Assembly: GCA_946056135.1 (NCBI GenBank)
Contig: CAMGIN010000014.1
Location: 1 to 38,476, forward strand
DNA from: an uncultured bacterium
Lineage (GTDB): Bacteria > Bacillota > Clostridia > Oscillospirales > Oscillospiraceae
Reading direction: 5' to 3'
DNA: 38,476 bases
Shown in pieces: positions 17,625 to 27,203 of the stretch. The position numbers and the translations under genes were made by a program. The notes beneath the pieces were generated by a model. The model was not told the DNA's origin, searched no databases, and saw nothing but the letters and a program-made list of their open reading frames with translations. Each line of letters starts with the position of its first letter. Within the stretch, counting starts at the first letter, position 1.

Positions 17625-18440
17625 ATGAAAGATATTTTTACCGCTCCCTTTGTGGAGGAAATGCGGAAAACCACCGCGAATATGTATCGTCTGGGCTGGG
17701 ACGAGCGTAACGGCGGCAATATCAGCTACCTGTTGGACACCGCGCAGGTCGGGGAGTACCTGAACCTGAATCACGTCGTCCGTACTATCCCTCTCGGCTT
17801 TGACGCAACGCCCCTGACCGGAAAAATTTTTATCGTCACTGGCACCGGCAAGTACTTCAAGAACGTGGACGCCGATCCGGAAACCAATCTGGGCATTGTC
17901 CGCATTGCTGCCGACGGCCATACCGCCGAGCTCTTGTGGGGCTTCAAAGACGGCGGTAAGTTTACCTCCGAGTTCCCCGCCCATCTCATGAGCCATATGG
18001 CACGGCTCTCCGTTGACCCAGAAAACCGGGTGGTGATGCATTGCCATCCCACCTACACCCTGGCCATGAACTACGTCCATGAGCTGGACGAGAAGAAGTT
18101 CACCCATACCCTCTGGGAGATGTGCACCGAGTGCATCGTGGTGTTCCCGGACGGCATCGGGGTGCTGCCCTGGATGCTCTGCGGCACCAATTCCATCGGA
18201 GAAGCCACCGCGGAGAAGATGAAGGAATTCCGTCTGGTGGTCTGGGGAATGCACGGTATCTACGGTGCGGGAAAGACCATGGATGAGACCTTCGGCCTGA
18301 TCGAGACCGTGGAAAAGGCTGCTCAGATTTATATGCTCACTGCCCACCTTCCCAGAGTGAATACCATCCGGGACGACCAGATGGTGGAGCTGGCGGAGTA
18401 TTTCGGCGTGAATTACCGGAAGGACTTTTTAAACACATAA
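17625..18440 (+). CDS. rhaD: Rhamnulose-1-phosphate aldolase
   Basis: 271 aa, ATG 6 bp after the rhaA stop with GAGAGGA upstream. It is a zinc class II aldolase that splits L-rhamnulose 1-phosphate into dihydroxyacetone phosphate and L-lactaldehyde. Visible motifs are RNGGNISYLL, TGKIFIVTGTGKYF, the zinc site HCHPTYTLAMNY with its two histidines, the third histidine in VVWGMHGIYGAG, and PWMLCGTNSIGEA. Last gene of rhaBAD. No lactaldehyde dehydrogenase or reductase is present in the window. Confidence 0.96.
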   Translation: MKDIFTAPFVEEMRKTTANMYRLGWDERNGGNISYLLDTAQVGEYLNLNHVVRTIPLGFDATPLTGKIFIVTGTGKYFKNVDADPETNLGIVRIAADGHTAELLWGFKDGGKFTSEFPAHLMSHMARLSVDPENRVVMHCHPTYTLAMNYVHELDEKKFTHTLWEMCTECIVVFPDGIGVLPWMLCGTNSIGEATAEKMKEFRLVVWGMHGIYGAGKTMDETFGLIETVEKAAQIYMLTAHLPRVNTIRDDQMVELAEYFGVNYRKDFLNT

Positions 18441-18955
18441 ATCTGCGAATAAATTGATGTACATCTGGCAGTCTCCGGCTGATACACCTGATTTCCAAGG
18501 AAAACTTTAGAGTACGACCATCTCAAAATAGGGCGCAAACAGCTGATCCGCTGTCTGCGCCCTTAACTTTTCTCGACACTATTTTGCAAGGTCCTCTGTG
18601 TCGCGATGCCTACCCTGTGGGTCGGGGTGACCTTTTTCACATTCTTTCAAGGTGCACACGATGCGCACAGATGCAACGATTTATGTAACATTATTTTATG
18701 AGAATCTTTTCTGAACAAAGAAATATAAATTCTGATACAGCTTTCTGGAAACGGGTAGACTTTTGACATTGTTCGAGGCTGTTCAATCTTTTATTATGTA
18801 CTTAGCACAAATCCTATAGAAAAAATGATGGGAAAATATGAATAAAGACTAAAAGGCTTCCAGAGCATATCAGCTTTAGAGAATGTTTCGAATGTGCTTA
18901 TGGAATAAATGACTAAAATGAAATCGTTTTAATAATAATCGGTTTTCCCAAGAGC
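18441..18955. other. Gene-free convergent intergenic region (515 bp)
   Basis: Lies between the ends of rhaD (plus) and an AraC gene (minus). It holds a 10-bp palindrome GATGTACATC at about 18455 and the hairpin repeat described separately at 18519-18603. Bases 18604-18955 are AT-rich; I see no ORF, terminator or RNA motif I can name there. Confidence 0.6.
18519..18603 (+). repeat. Hairpin repeat, copy 1 (related to 26479-26606)
   Basis: Starts CATCTCAAAATA (18519-18530), then a 13-bp hairpin GGGCGCAAACAGC (18531-18543) / GCTGTCTGCGCCC (18550-18562) with one mismatch, then TTAACTTTTCTCGACAC and a short CGACAC/GTGTCG inverted pair (18574-18579, 18598-18603). The same order of elements recurs after araD. 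It may terminate rhaBAD. Confidence 0.6.
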
Positions 18956-19996
18956 TCATTTCGTTTTTTTCTCACGAATGGTTTTCCTGTATTCAGACGG
19001 AGTAAGCTGGTATTCTGCTTGAAATATCTTGTAAAACTGTGTTCGATTTTCATATCCAAGCGAGGCTGCAATCTTGCTGACGGAGAGTTCAGTGCTCTTC
19101 AAAAGCCGTGCCGCTTCCTGCAGTTGCGCTTTCTGGCAATAGGCTTTGAGGGTGTAACCAGTGTGGATCTTGATAATCCGCGAGATGTATTCACAGGAGT
19201 AATTCAGTTCCTCGGCAAGCTCTGCTCTGCGGATAACGCCGTGTCGTTTTTCAATGAGCCTTTTGGCATTTTCCAAGGTGATCAGTTCCCTGCCGTAACC
19301 TAGAGATACATAAGTCGCTTTGTACAGTTCCGGATTTTCCAGCGCGGCAAAGAGACGTAGGAGGGATGAGTAGATATCAAATTGATAGCCGATCCGCTTT
19401 CGGGTATAGGCTTCTATAATTTCCTCTGCAATGCCGGGAATCTGGTCTTCTCCGAGAAGCTGAAAATCTACATAGTCTCGTTTGCTGCTGGTTCTCTCAG
19501 ACAGGTTTTCGGTGAAGAACCGGTTGAGAATGCTTTTGTACTGAAAAGGCTGCGCCAAGCCCTTTGGCCATTGGACAATCAGAGAGGGATCAATGCTGAT
19601 ATACAGGATGTCCGCATCGGCCATTTCTGTCTCACGGTGCATGGTGTTGCGGTTCATCAAGCACAGGTTTCCCTCGGAATAGGTAACCTCTTCATCTTCG
19701 ATCATTACGGAAGCTTTTCCCCGCATTATGTACATCAGTTCAAAGAAATTGTGCTTGTGCAGATAGGTTTCCGTAAATAACGCACTTTCTGCCGGAGTGT
19801 GGATGCAGAAAGAATTCTGATCCATGTAATTGAAGAAAAGATATTCACTTTGGGCATGGACGCTGATCGCTACAGACAGCTTGGAAAAATAATCCCGGTC
19901 TGCGGTTGGATTGTTCAGAAAGTTGACGATGAATGATCCATCCTGCTGCTTGATCTCGTCTATATTTTGAAAATATAAATGCATGACTTTTTCCAC
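18956..19996 (-). CDS. AraC-family transcriptional regulator
   Basis: 346 aa if started at the GTG at 19996, which follows GGGGTGA (20003-20009); ATG 19984 is the alternative. The frame is open to 20146, but that region resembles leader DNA and encodes only a hydrophobic run. N-terminal cupin-like sensor domain (about 60-160) with LHKHNFFELMYIMRGKA; C-terminal double helix-turn-helix around RAELAEELNYSCEYISRII and VSKIAASLGYENRTQFYKIF, ending in LTPSEYRK. Divergent from the GH2-kinase-araA-araD operon, so probably its activator, responding to L-arabinose or a related sugar. Confidence 0.9.
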   Translation of the reverse strand: MEKVMHLYFQNIDEIKQQDGSFIVNFLNNPTADRDYFSKLSVAISVHAQSEYLFFNYMDQNSFCIHTPAESALFTETYLHKHNFFELMYIMRGKASVMIEDEEVTYSEGNLCLMNRNTMHRETEMADADILYISIDPSLIVQWPKGLAQPFQYKSILNRFFTENLSERTSSKRDYVDFQLLGEDQIPGIAEEIIEAYTRKRIGYQFDIYSSLLRLFAALENPELYKATYVSLGYGRELITLENAKRLIEKRHGVIRRAELAEELNYSCEYISRIIKIHTGYTLKAYCQKAQLQEAARLLKSTELSVSKIAASLGYENRTQFYKIFQAEYQLTPSEYRKTIREKKTK

Positions 19997-20057
19997 TTGA
20001 TTCACCCCATTTAAGTGTACCACAAAGCCTAAAAGAAATAAAGGCGGAGATCCCATA

Positions 20058-20075
20058 TGAAACGATAATATTTCA
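20058..20075. promoter_or_regulatory. Short inverted repeat between AraC gene and GH2 operon
   Basis: TGAAA (20058-20062) and TTTCA (20071-20075) flank 8 AT-rich bases in the 175-bp divergent intergenic region. It is placed where an operator would be expected, but is short and may be chance. I found no convincing -35/-10 pair for the GH2 operon. Confidence 0.2.
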
Positions 20076-20171
20076 ATCTGTCTGGCAAGGATTCTTTCTC
20101 TTGTGATAATGAGAAATGCAATATAGATGGTGAAGAAAATAATCATTTTATATATCTATTGGAGGTGCCAT

Positions 20172-22574
20172 ATGAAAAAAACAAACTTTAATTTAGACTG
20201 GCGGTTCAAGCGGGTGGATTCCGTGGAAGCAGCCCACGCCGTAAACCTGCCTCACGATGCCATGCTGTATGAAAAGCGTGACCGAAAAGCGCCAACTGCT
20301 GGGGCCTGCGGCTATTTCCCCGGCGGCGCATACGAATATACCAAATCATTTTTTGTCTCGGAGGAGGAACGGGGAAAGACGCACATTCTCGAGTTTGAGG
20401 GGGTGTACAGGAACGCAAAGGTCTATATCGGCGGCGTTCTGGCAGCGGAGCGTCCCTATGGTTACACCAATTTCTTTGTTTCTATGGACGAGTATCTGCG
20501 CTTTGGCAGCGAAAACGAGGTCAAGGTAATTGCGGATAATTCCGCTGTGCCCAATTCCCGTTGGTATTCTGGTAGCGGTATCTACCGGAATGTCAGCCTG
20601 TATACCGGTGATACCTGCCATTTCCTGCCCGACGGCCTTCTGATCTCCACTACAAACAACGAATCTGTTACGGTCAAAGCGGCGGTCAGCGGCGGCGATC
20701 AGGTGAGAGTCATTCTTAACGACGGGGATATGGTCGCCGCAGAGGCCGTCGGAGAGGTTGTAAATGGAGAAGCTTCCGTGCATCTTAGCGTTTCAAAGCC
20801 CCGTCTCTGGGATTCGGAGCATCCGGAGCTTTACCTTTGCACAGCGGTTCTGACGAAGGACGGGGCGGAGGTGGATCGGGCTGAAGACCGGTTCGGTTTC
20901 CGGACGCTGAAATGGAATGAAAAGGGCTTCTTTGTAAACGGGAAGGAAACGCTTCTGCGCGGCGCATGTATCCATCATGACAACGGTGTACTGGGTGCCT
21001 GTTCCTTTGAAGATGCCGAAGAGCGCCGAGTCCGGCTCCTGAAGGAAGCAGGCTTCAATTCTGTTCGCAGTGCCCACAACCCCGCATCAAAAGCGTTATT
21101 GGATGCCTGTGATCGGCTGGGCATGTATGTGATGGATGAATTCTGCGATAACTGGCTGGTACACAAGAACCCCTATGATTATGCGGATCAGGAGTTCCGG
21201 CAGTGGTGGGAGCAGGACCTGACTGCCATGGTCGTGAAAAACCATAACCACCCCAGTGTAATTATGAACTCCATAGGCAACGAGATTTCCGAGCTCGCCA
21301 TTCCCGAGGGACAGGAAATTTGTAGAAAGATGGCTATGCTGGCCAAAAAACTGGACCCGGACAAAGCTGTGACGCTGGGCGTTAATATGATGCTCTGTAG
21401 CATGGCTGCAAAGGGCGGCGGAATCTACGGCGACAAAAAGGACGGTAAAGAAAACAAGAACGGCAGCCAGACCATGGACAATCTGCCCACCTCTGCTTTC
21501 TTTAACTTCCTGATGAATAAGATGGGCGGCATCATTGAAAGCGCTGCCGCAAAGCCTGCCGCGGATAAGGCGACGGAAACAGCCATATCTTATCTGGACA
21601 TCGGCGGTTACAACTATGCGGCTTCCCGTTACGAGATGGATGGCAAACTCCATCCGGACCGCGTGATTGTGGGTTCCGAGACACTTCCTAAGAATCTTTA
21701 TAAAAACTGGCAGCTGGTTAAGAAGTATCCCTATGTTATCGGTGATTTCATGTGGACAGGATGGGATTATCTGGGTGAGTCTGGGATCGGTACGGTTCGC
21801 TACAAAAGCTTCAAAAACCCCGGTGAGGATGCACCCATCATTTCCGGCGGCTGCGGTGTGATCGACATCTGCGGTAAGCTGCGTCCAGAGACACAGTGGA
21901 ATCGTCTGGTTTGGAATCTGACGGATATTCCTGGTATTGGCGTTGAGCCTCTGACCCATGCTGGAGAAACCGGTTCCGTATCCATGTGGAGAGATACGGA
22001 TGCTGTGTCGAGTTGGTCTTGGAAGGGGTATGAAGGTAAAAAGACAAAAGTAACTGTTTATGCTGGCGGCGTAACAGCTGAACTGATTGTGAATGGCAAG
22101 TCTTACGGAAAGAAGAAAACCAAAGAATATAAAGCCGTTTATCCCAAGGTGATTTATGCGCCGGGAACGATTACAGCCATCAGCTACGACAGTAACGGCA
22201 AGGAGATTTCCCGGGCATCTCTGGCAACTGCCGAGGGCGCAACAAAGCTACAGCTTACGCCGGAAAAACCGGTTCTGCGTTCCAATGGTCAGGATCTTTG
22301 TTATGTGAACATTGATCTGGTGGGTATGAATGGTGTTACGAAGTCTACTGAAGACTTGCCTGTCACGGTAACAGTTACCGGAGCAGGCAGCCTGCAGGCG
22401 CTGGGTTCTGCAAAGCCCAATATGGGCGAATGCTTCTTTGCCGATACCCATACCACTTATTATGGCAAAGCACTGGCTGTCATCCGCACCGGAATGACAT
22501 GTGGCAAAATTCAGGTCAAAGTCAGCGCTCCCGGAGTGGAAGACCAGTTTGTCGAGCTGGATGTTCAGGAGTGA
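20172..22574 (+). CDS. Glycoside hydrolase family 2 with DUF4982-like C-terminal domain (beta-galactosidase-like)
   Basis: 800 aa. Start ATG 20172 follows GGAGGTG (20161-20167); the frame extends to 20127 without a ribosome binding site. Domain order is the GH2 sugar-binding sandwich (about 1-150), Ig-like domain, and TIM barrel from about 260 with RSAHNPAS. The acid/base is E371 in NSIGNEIS and the nucleophile E503 in VGSETLPK. A DUF4982-like Ig domain (about 590-685) and a final Ig/invasin-like domain follow. The architecture is that of large GH2 beta-galactosidases and related arabinosidases, quite unlike the 727-aa GH2 at 4331. No signal peptide. First gene of an operon with a kinase, araA and araD, hinting that the substrate contains arabinose; this is inferred. 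Confidence 0.92.
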   Translation: MKKTNFNLDWRFKRVDSVEAAHAVNLPHDAMLYEKRDRKAPTAGACGYFPGGAYEYTKSFFVSEEERGKTHILEFEGVYRNAKVYIGGVLAAERPYGYTNFFVSMDEYLRFGSENEVKVIADNSAVPNSRWYSGSGIYRNVSLYTGDTCHFLPDGLLISTTNNESVTVKAAVSGGDQVRVILNDGDMVAAEAVGEVVNGEASVHLSVSKPRLWDSEHPELYLCTAVLTKDGAEVDRAEDRFGFRTLKWNEKGFFVNGKETLLRGACIHHDNGVLGACSFEDAEERRVRLLKEAGFNSVRSAHNPASKALLDACDRLGMYVMDEFCDNWLVHKNPYDYADQEFRQWWEQDLTAMVVKNHNHPSVIMNSIGNEISELAIPEGQEICRKMAMLAKKLDPDKAVTLGVNMMLCSMAAKGGGIYGDKKDGKENKNGSQTMDNLPTSAFFNFLMNKMGGIIESAAAKPAADKATETAISYLDIGGYNYAASRYEMDGKLHPDRVIVGSETLPKNLYKNWQLVKKYPYVIGDFMWTGWDYLGESGIGTVRYKSFKNPGEDAPIISGGCGVIDICGKLRPETQWNRLVWNLTDIPGIGVEPLTHAGETGSVSMWRDTDAVSSWSWKGYEGKKTKVTVYAGGVTAELIVNGKSYGKKKTKEYKAVYPKVIYAPGTITAISYDSNGKEISRASLATAEGATKLQLTPEKPVLRSNGQDLCYVNIDLVGMNGVTKSTEDLPVTVTVTGAGSLQALGSAKPNMGECFFADTHTTYYGKALAVIRTGMTCGKIQVKVSAPGVEDQFVELDVQE

Positions 22575-22657
22575 CCAGAGCAGATGTCAGAGCGTGTATG
22601 CTTCACCATGAGAGTATTTTCACTCGAGAGAGAAATAAACAGAAATGAGGCAAAGGA

Positions 22658-24187
22658 ATGACGAAAACATTTCTTGGAATAGAATTGGGTTCCACCCGGA
22701 TCAAGGCGGTTACCATTGATGAAAAACACATCCCTGTTTCCTCTGGTGACTATACCTGGGACAGCACATACGAAAATGGGATCTGGACTTACGACCTTGA
22801 TGAGGTCTGGACAGGGCTGAAATCGGTTCTGTCCAGCATCGAAAACCGCGAAGGTATTGCTGCCATGGGCGTTTCTGCCATGATGCATGGCTATCTTGCA
22901 TTTGACAAAGACTGGAATCTGCTGACTCCTTTCCGCACTTGGCAGAATACCATCACGAGCCAGGCAGCGGAGGAACTGACTGCTCTGTTCGGCTTCAACA
23001 TTCCCCAGCGGTGGAGCATAGCCCATCTGTATCAGGCAATTCTGAACAGGGAAGCCCATGTTCCCCAGATTGCCCACATTACCACCCTAGCTGGCTTCGT
23101 TCACTATAGGCTCACCGGCGTCAATGCCATCGGCATCGGTGAGGCCTCCGGCATGTTCCCCATTGATTCGGAGAAACGGTGTTACAACGAGGAAATGCTG
23201 GAAAAGTTTAACTATCTTGTCTCTGACCACAACCTGCCCTGGAAGCTGATCGATATTCTGCCCAGTGTATTGGTTGCGGGGGAAGAAGCAGGCAGGCTGA
23301 CGGAAAGCGGTGCTACCTTGCTGGATGATCTACTCTCTCCCGGCATTCCCTTTGCTCCCGCCGAAGGCGACGCGGGCACCGGCATGACCGCAACCAATGC
23401 GGTAGCTCCCCGGACAGGTAATGTGTCCGCCGGAACCTCCATCTTCTCCATGGTAGTGCTGGAGCGCCCGCTGAAAAAAGTTTACGAGGAGATTGACCTG
23501 GTGACCACTCCCACTGGCAAACCTGTTGCCATGGTACATTGCAATAATTGCACCAGTGACTCCAACGCATGGATCTCTGTCTTAAAAGAGACAGCAAATT
23601 TGTTTGGTGCAGAACCCAGCAATGGTGATGTTTACACAAAGCTGTATGAAAAGAGTCTGGAAGGTGATCCCGACTGCGGCGGGGTGCTGGTGTGCAACTA
23701 CATGGCAGGTGAGGGCGTGACCCATCTGAACGAGGGCCGCCCCATGGTTGTCCGCCGTCCTGATGCTAAGTTTACATTGGCCAATTTCTTCCGGGCCATA
23801 TTGTACTCTACCATGTCCACCCTAAAAATCGGCATGGATATTCTGGCAAAAGAGAATGTTGCTATTGATTCTCTCACCGGCCACGGTGGATTGTTTAAAA
23901 CCCCAATGGTGGGGCAGAAGTACCTGGCCGCCGCCTGCAATGCTCCGGTTACCTGCATGGATACCGCCGGAGAAGGCGGGCCTTATGGTATGGCCCTGCT
24001 GGCGGCGTATATGCACAATAAGGTTGCGGGTGAATCTCTGGAAGCGTATCTGAATGCCCATGTCTTTGCCGATACCAAAGGAACCACTTTGGAGCCTGAC
24101 CTGGCAGATGTGGAGGGCTTCAATACCTATATCGAAGAATATAAGGAACTTCTACAGGTCGAAAAGACCGCAGTGGAAGTGCTCTAA
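22658..24187 (+). CDS. FGGY-family carbohydrate kinase, probable L-ribulokinase (AraB role)
   Basis: 509 aa; GAGG (22647-22650) is 7 nt before the ATG. FGGY fold: phosphate-1 motif IELGSTRIKAV at the N-terminus, GVSAMMHGYLAFD, catalytic Asp in AEGDAGTGMTATNAV near residue 245, NVSAGTSIFSMV and the C-terminal adenosine site SLTGHGGLFKTPMVGQ. It phosphorylates a sugar or ketose with ATP in the cytoplasm. It is shorter than and different from the classical ~560-aa AraB, but lies directly upstream of araA and araD and would supply L-ribulose 5-phosphate. Another pentulose or hexulose substrate is possible. Confidence 0.88.
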   Translation: MTKTFLGIELGSTRIKAVTIDEKHIPVSSGDYTWDSTYENGIWTYDLDEVWTGLKSVLSSIENREGIAAMGVSAMMHGYLAFDKDWNLLTPFRTWQNTITSQAAEELTALFGFNIPQRWSIAHLYQAILNREAHVPQIAHITTLAGFVHYRLTGVNAIGIGEASGMFPIDSEKRCYNEEMLEKFNYLVSDHNLPWKLIDILPSVLVAGEEAGRLTESGATLLDDLLSPGIPFAPAEGDAGTGMTATNAVAPRTGNVSAGTSIFSMVVLERPLKKVYEEIDLVTTPTGKPVAMVHCNNCTSDSNAWISVLKETANLFGAEPSNGDVYTKLYEKSLEGDPDCGGVLVCNYMAGEGVTHLNEGRPMVVRRPDAKFTLANFFRAILYSTMSTLKIGMDILAKENVAIDSLTGHGGLFKTPMVGQKYLAAACNAPVTCMDTAGEGGPYGMALLAAYMHNKVAGESLEAYLNAHVFADTKGTTLEPDLADVEGFNTYIEEYKELLQVEKTAVEVL

Positions 24188-24200
24188 GGAGGAAACTGTT

Positions 24201-25664
24201 ATGAATTCCAATTTTTGGTTTGTCGTCGGCTCCCAGGATCTGTACGGTGAGGAAGTTCTGAAAACCGTGGCTCAGCGTGCGGAGGAAATGGCATGGGAAA
24301 TGAGTAAGAGGCTACCCTACCCCTTGATCTATAAGGTCACAGCTATGAGCAATGCCCAGATTACTGAAATCGTCAAGGAAGCCAATTATGATGATACCTG
24401 CGCCGGTATTATCACCTGGTGTCATACGTTCAGCCCCTCCAAGATGTGGATCAACGGTCTGGCAAACCTTCAGAAGCCCTACTGCCATTTTGCTACCCAG
24501 TATAACAAGGAGATCCCCAACGAGAAGATCGACATGGACTTCATGAACCTAAACCAGGCCGCTCACGGCGACCGAGAGCATGGCTTTATTGCGGCCCGTC
24601 TGAGAATGCCCCGGAAGGTGATTGCCGGTTATTGGCAGAGTCCTGATGTTCTGAAACGCATCGGCGATTGGATGAAAGCTGCTGTGGGTGTAGCCGTTTC
24701 CAAAAGTATGAAGGTCATGCGCTTCGGTGACAATATGCGGGAAGTGGCTGTTACCGAGGGCGATAAGGTAGAAGTCCAGACCAAGCTGGGGTGGCAGGTG
24801 AATACCTGGGCCGTGGGAGACCTGGTAAAGGTTATGCACGAAGTCACCGACGCCGAGATCGACGCTCTGATGGAAGTCTACAAGGCCAATTACGACATTG
24901 CTACCGATAATATTGAGGCAATCCGCTATCAGGCCCGGGAAGAAATCGCCATGAAGAAGATGCTGGATGCGAATGGCTGCAAAGCCTTTACCAACACTTT
25001 CCAGGACCTGTATGGCATGGAGCAACTCCCCGGCCTGGCCTCCCAGCACTTGATGGCCCAAGGCTATGGCTACGGGGGGGAGGGTGACTGGAAGGTTTCC
25101 GCCATGACCGCCATTATGAAAGCCATGGGCGAAAATGGCAACGGCGCGTCCGCATTCATGGAGGACTATACCTATCATCTGGTGGAGGAACAGGAGTATT
25201 CCTTGGGCGCTCACATGTTGGAAGTCTGCCCCAGCCTGGCGGCGGGCAAGCCCCGGATCGAGACCCATCATCTGGGCATTGGCATGAACGAGAAGGATCC
25301 TGCCCGGCTGGTGTTTGAGGGCAAGGAGGGCGACGCCATTGTAGTGTCCCTGATTGACATGGGCGGCCGTCTGCGCCTGATCTGCCAGGATATTCACTGT
25401 GTCAAGCCCATTATGCCCATGCCGAATCTTCCGGTGGCTCGGGTTATGTGGCAGGCCGAGCCCAGCCTTACCACCGGCGTGGAGTGCTGGATCACAGCAG
25501 GTGGAGCCCACCATACTGTTCTTTCTTATGATGTTTCTGCTGAGCAGATGAAGGACTGGGCACGGATGATGGACATTGAGTTTGTACATATCACAAAGGA
25601 TACGACTGTGGATGCTTTGGAAAAAGAGCTGTTCCTGAACGACCTGGCATGGAAGCTGAAATAA
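24201..25664 (+). CDS. araA: L-arabinose isomerase
   Basis: 487 aa, ATG at 24201 with AAGGAGG 8-9 nt upstream. It converts L-arabinose to L-ribulose (Mn2+). The N-terminus FWFVVGSQDLYGEEVL and the stretches TWCHTFSPSKMWI, HGDREHGF, EGDWKVSAMTAIMKAM, SFMEDYTYHL-type (here AFMEDYTYHLVEEQ), EVCPSLA and GGAHHTVLSYDV are characteristic of AraA. The metal ligands (two Glu, two His) appear intact. Length is normal for the family (about 490-500). Confidence 0.97.
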   Translation: MNSNFWFVVGSQDLYGEEVLKTVAQRAEEMAWEMSKRLPYPLIYKVTAMSNAQITEIVKEANYDDTCAGIITWCHTFSPSKMWINGLANLQKPYCHFATQYNKEIPNEKIDMDFMNLNQAAHGDREHGFIAARLRMPRKVIAGYWQSPDVLKRIGDWMKAAVGVAVSKSMKVMRFGDNMREVAVTEGDKVEVQTKLGWQVNTWAVGDLVKVMHEVTDAEIDALMEVYKANYDIATDNIEAIRYQAREEIAMKKMLDANGCKAFTNTFQDLYGMEQLPGLASQHLMAQGYGYGGEGDWKVSAMTAIMKAMGENGNGASAFMEDYTYHLVEEQEYSLGAHMLEVCPSLAAGKPRIETHHLGIGMNEKDPARLVFEGKEGDAIVVSLIDMGGRLRLICQDIHCVKPIMPMPNLPVARVMWQAEPSLTTGVECWITAGGAHHTVLSYDVSAEQMKDWARMMDIEFVHITKDTTVDALEKELFLNDLAWKLK

Positions 25665-25673
25665 GGTGATTGT

Positions 25674-26366
25674 ATGCTGGAAAACCTAAAAGAAATCGTA
25701 TGTAAGGCCAATCTGGAACTGCCAAAATACGGCCTGGTGACCTTCACTTGGGGCAATGTGTCGGGCGTAGACCGGGAAAAGGGCTTGATGGTCATTAAGC
25801 CCAGCGGTGTGGAGTACGACAACATGACACCTGAGGATATGGTGGTCGTGTCCTTAGCTACCAGCGAGAAGGTGGAGGGCAAGTGGAAGCCCTCCTCCGA
25901 CACGGCTACTCATGTGGCGCTGTACAACGCCTTCCCCAATATCGGCGGCGTAGTGCATACTCATTCCCGATGGGCAACCAGCTGGGCTCAGGCTGGAAAG
26001 AGTATCCCCGCTTACGGCACTACCCATGGCGACTATTTCTATGGAGAAATTCCATGCACCCGTTTGATGACGGCGGAGGAAATTGCAGGAGAGTATGAGA
26101 TGGAAACAGGAAATGTGATCATCGAGACCTTCCGAGGGAAGTCTGCTGACGATATTCCTGCTGTCCTGGTACATTCCCATGGTCCCTTCGCGTGGGGAAC
26201 CGACCCGCACAATGCCGTTCACAATGCAGTAGTGCTGGAGGAATTGGCGTTTATGGCATTCCATACTGAGGCTTTGACACCTGATATCCCGTCCATGCAG
26301 CAGGAGTTGCTGGATAAGCATTATCTGCGGAAGCACGGTAAAAATGCCTATTATGGGCAGGGCTAA
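25674..26366 (+). CDS. araD: L-ribulose-5-phosphate 4-epimerase
   Basis: 230 aa, ATG 9 bp after the araA stop; AAGGTGA bridges the junction. It is a zinc class II aldolase/epimerase that makes D-xylulose 5-phosphate for the pentose phosphate or phosphoketolase route. Motifs: [48 protein letters not shown] with two zinc histidines, [13 protein letters not shown], and the third histidine in [12 protein letters not shown]. Full length. Last gene of the arabinose operon. Confidence 0.96.
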   Translation: MLENLKEIVCKANLELPKYGLVTFTWGNVSGVDREKGLMVIKPSGVEYDNMTPEDMVVVSLATSEKVEGKWKPSSDTATHVALYNAFPNIGGVVHTHSRWATSWAQAGKSIPAYGTTHGDYFYGEIPCTRLMTAEEIAGEYEMETGNVIIETFRGKSADDIPAVLVHSHGPFAWGTDPHNAVHNAVVLEELAFMAFHTEALTPDIPSMQQELLDKHYLRKHGKNAYYGQG

Positions 26367-26478
26367 GCAGGAAAATAATGACAGAATATACATCTTAGTG
26401 ATGTAAATTCCGGAGGAATCATTGAAAAAAAGACAAACGGCTGGTTTATGCTGGCTGAAATATTTGGATATAGGGGAA

Positions 26479-26606
26479 CATCTCAAAATACCTTCGCTTC
26501 TTTATCTGGCGCAGGCAGCGAATCCGCTGCTTGCGCCTTTAAAATTTTCGACACCGCTCTGCAAAGTTCGCTATCAAATAATGGCGGTTTTTGCAGAACG
26601 GTGTCG
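26479..26606 (+). repeat. Hairpin repeat, copy 2, in the 400-bp araD/sigma gap
   Basis: Starts with the same CATCTCAAAATA (26479-26490) as copy 1. A 12-bp hairpin follows (GGCGCAGGCAGC 26508-26519 / GCTGCTTGCGCC 26526-26537, one wobble), then TTTAAAATTTTCGACAC. A second inverted repeat pairs 26549-26565 with 26590-26606 (17 bp, one mismatch) and is followed by CTTTTTC. The rest of the gap (26367-26766) has a small TACATC/GATGTA hairpin at 26389-26405 and no convincing gene. A frame open from TTG 26422 runs into the sigma gene but looks like leader DNA. Confidence 0.6.
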
Positions 26607-26766
26607 CTTTTTCTGCAAGAAAACGGCACGGTTCAACATAGATATAGAAAATATCATGAAATATGTCGCGTTTCGAATCATTGCGCCAGCATTTTTAGAG
26701 AGAATTCGCGGTCCTCCTTCTGGAATTTGGTTCCAACATCAAATTTTACAAAAGGAGGTCTGCAAA

Positions 26767-27198
26767 ATGGCAGATAAGGAAAAGTACATGATCAAAGTTG
26801 AGGGGAAACTGGTCGAAGTATCCTCGGAGGTTTACTATGCCTATTTCCGTATGGAGCGGCAGGAGCGCTGGCAGGAGGAAAAACAGCAGGGGCATGCTGT
26901 AGTGTCTTATGATGCCTTGGATGACGGTGAAACGGTTGGAATGGAAGCCGTTCCGGATTTGTCCAGCCCCAGTTTGGAAGAAATGGCAATTTCGCAGGAC
27001 ATAAATACAAGACTTCACCATGCAATAGCCGCCCTTCCGAGAGCTGAAAGAGAGCTGATCCAGGCGATTTACTTTGAGGGAATGTCTGAGAGGGATTATG
27101 CGAAGTAAAAGGGAATCAGCCAAAGGGGGGCTAACAAACAGCGCAGAAAAATCCTGTCGAAGTTAAGAATGTTTTTGGATATTATGGGAAGTTTTTGA
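26767..27198 (+). pseudogene. Sigma-70-like/region-4 protein with in-frame stop in the HTH
   Basis: AAAGGAGG precedes ATG 26767. The first frame runs 113 codons to TAA at 27106-27108. It contains an acidic middle, then SLEEMAISQDINTRLHHAIAAL and LPRAERELIQAIYFEGMSERDYAK, the start of a sigma region-4-like HTH. The same frame continues without a further stop to TGA 27196-27198, and the continuation (KGISQRGANKQRRKILSKL) is exactly the recognition-helix half expected after RDYAK. One nonsense substitution, for example AAA or CAA to TAA, explains this. The truncated 113-aa product would lack DNA-recognition residues. Proteins of this kind sit beside recombinases in Clostridia mobile elements. 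Confidence 0.75.
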
Positions 27199-27203
27199 TT
27201 TTT

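Noticed and set aside
16350-18347. Open minus-strand frame of 665 codons antisense to rhaA and rhaD
   Set aside because: Shadow of two strongly recognisable genes with GC-rich third positions; composition is not protein-like.
26422-26766. In-frame upstream extension of the sigma-like gene from TTG 26422
   Set aside because: It crosses the hairpin repeat and leader DNA, while ATG 26767 has its own strong AAAGGAGG site.
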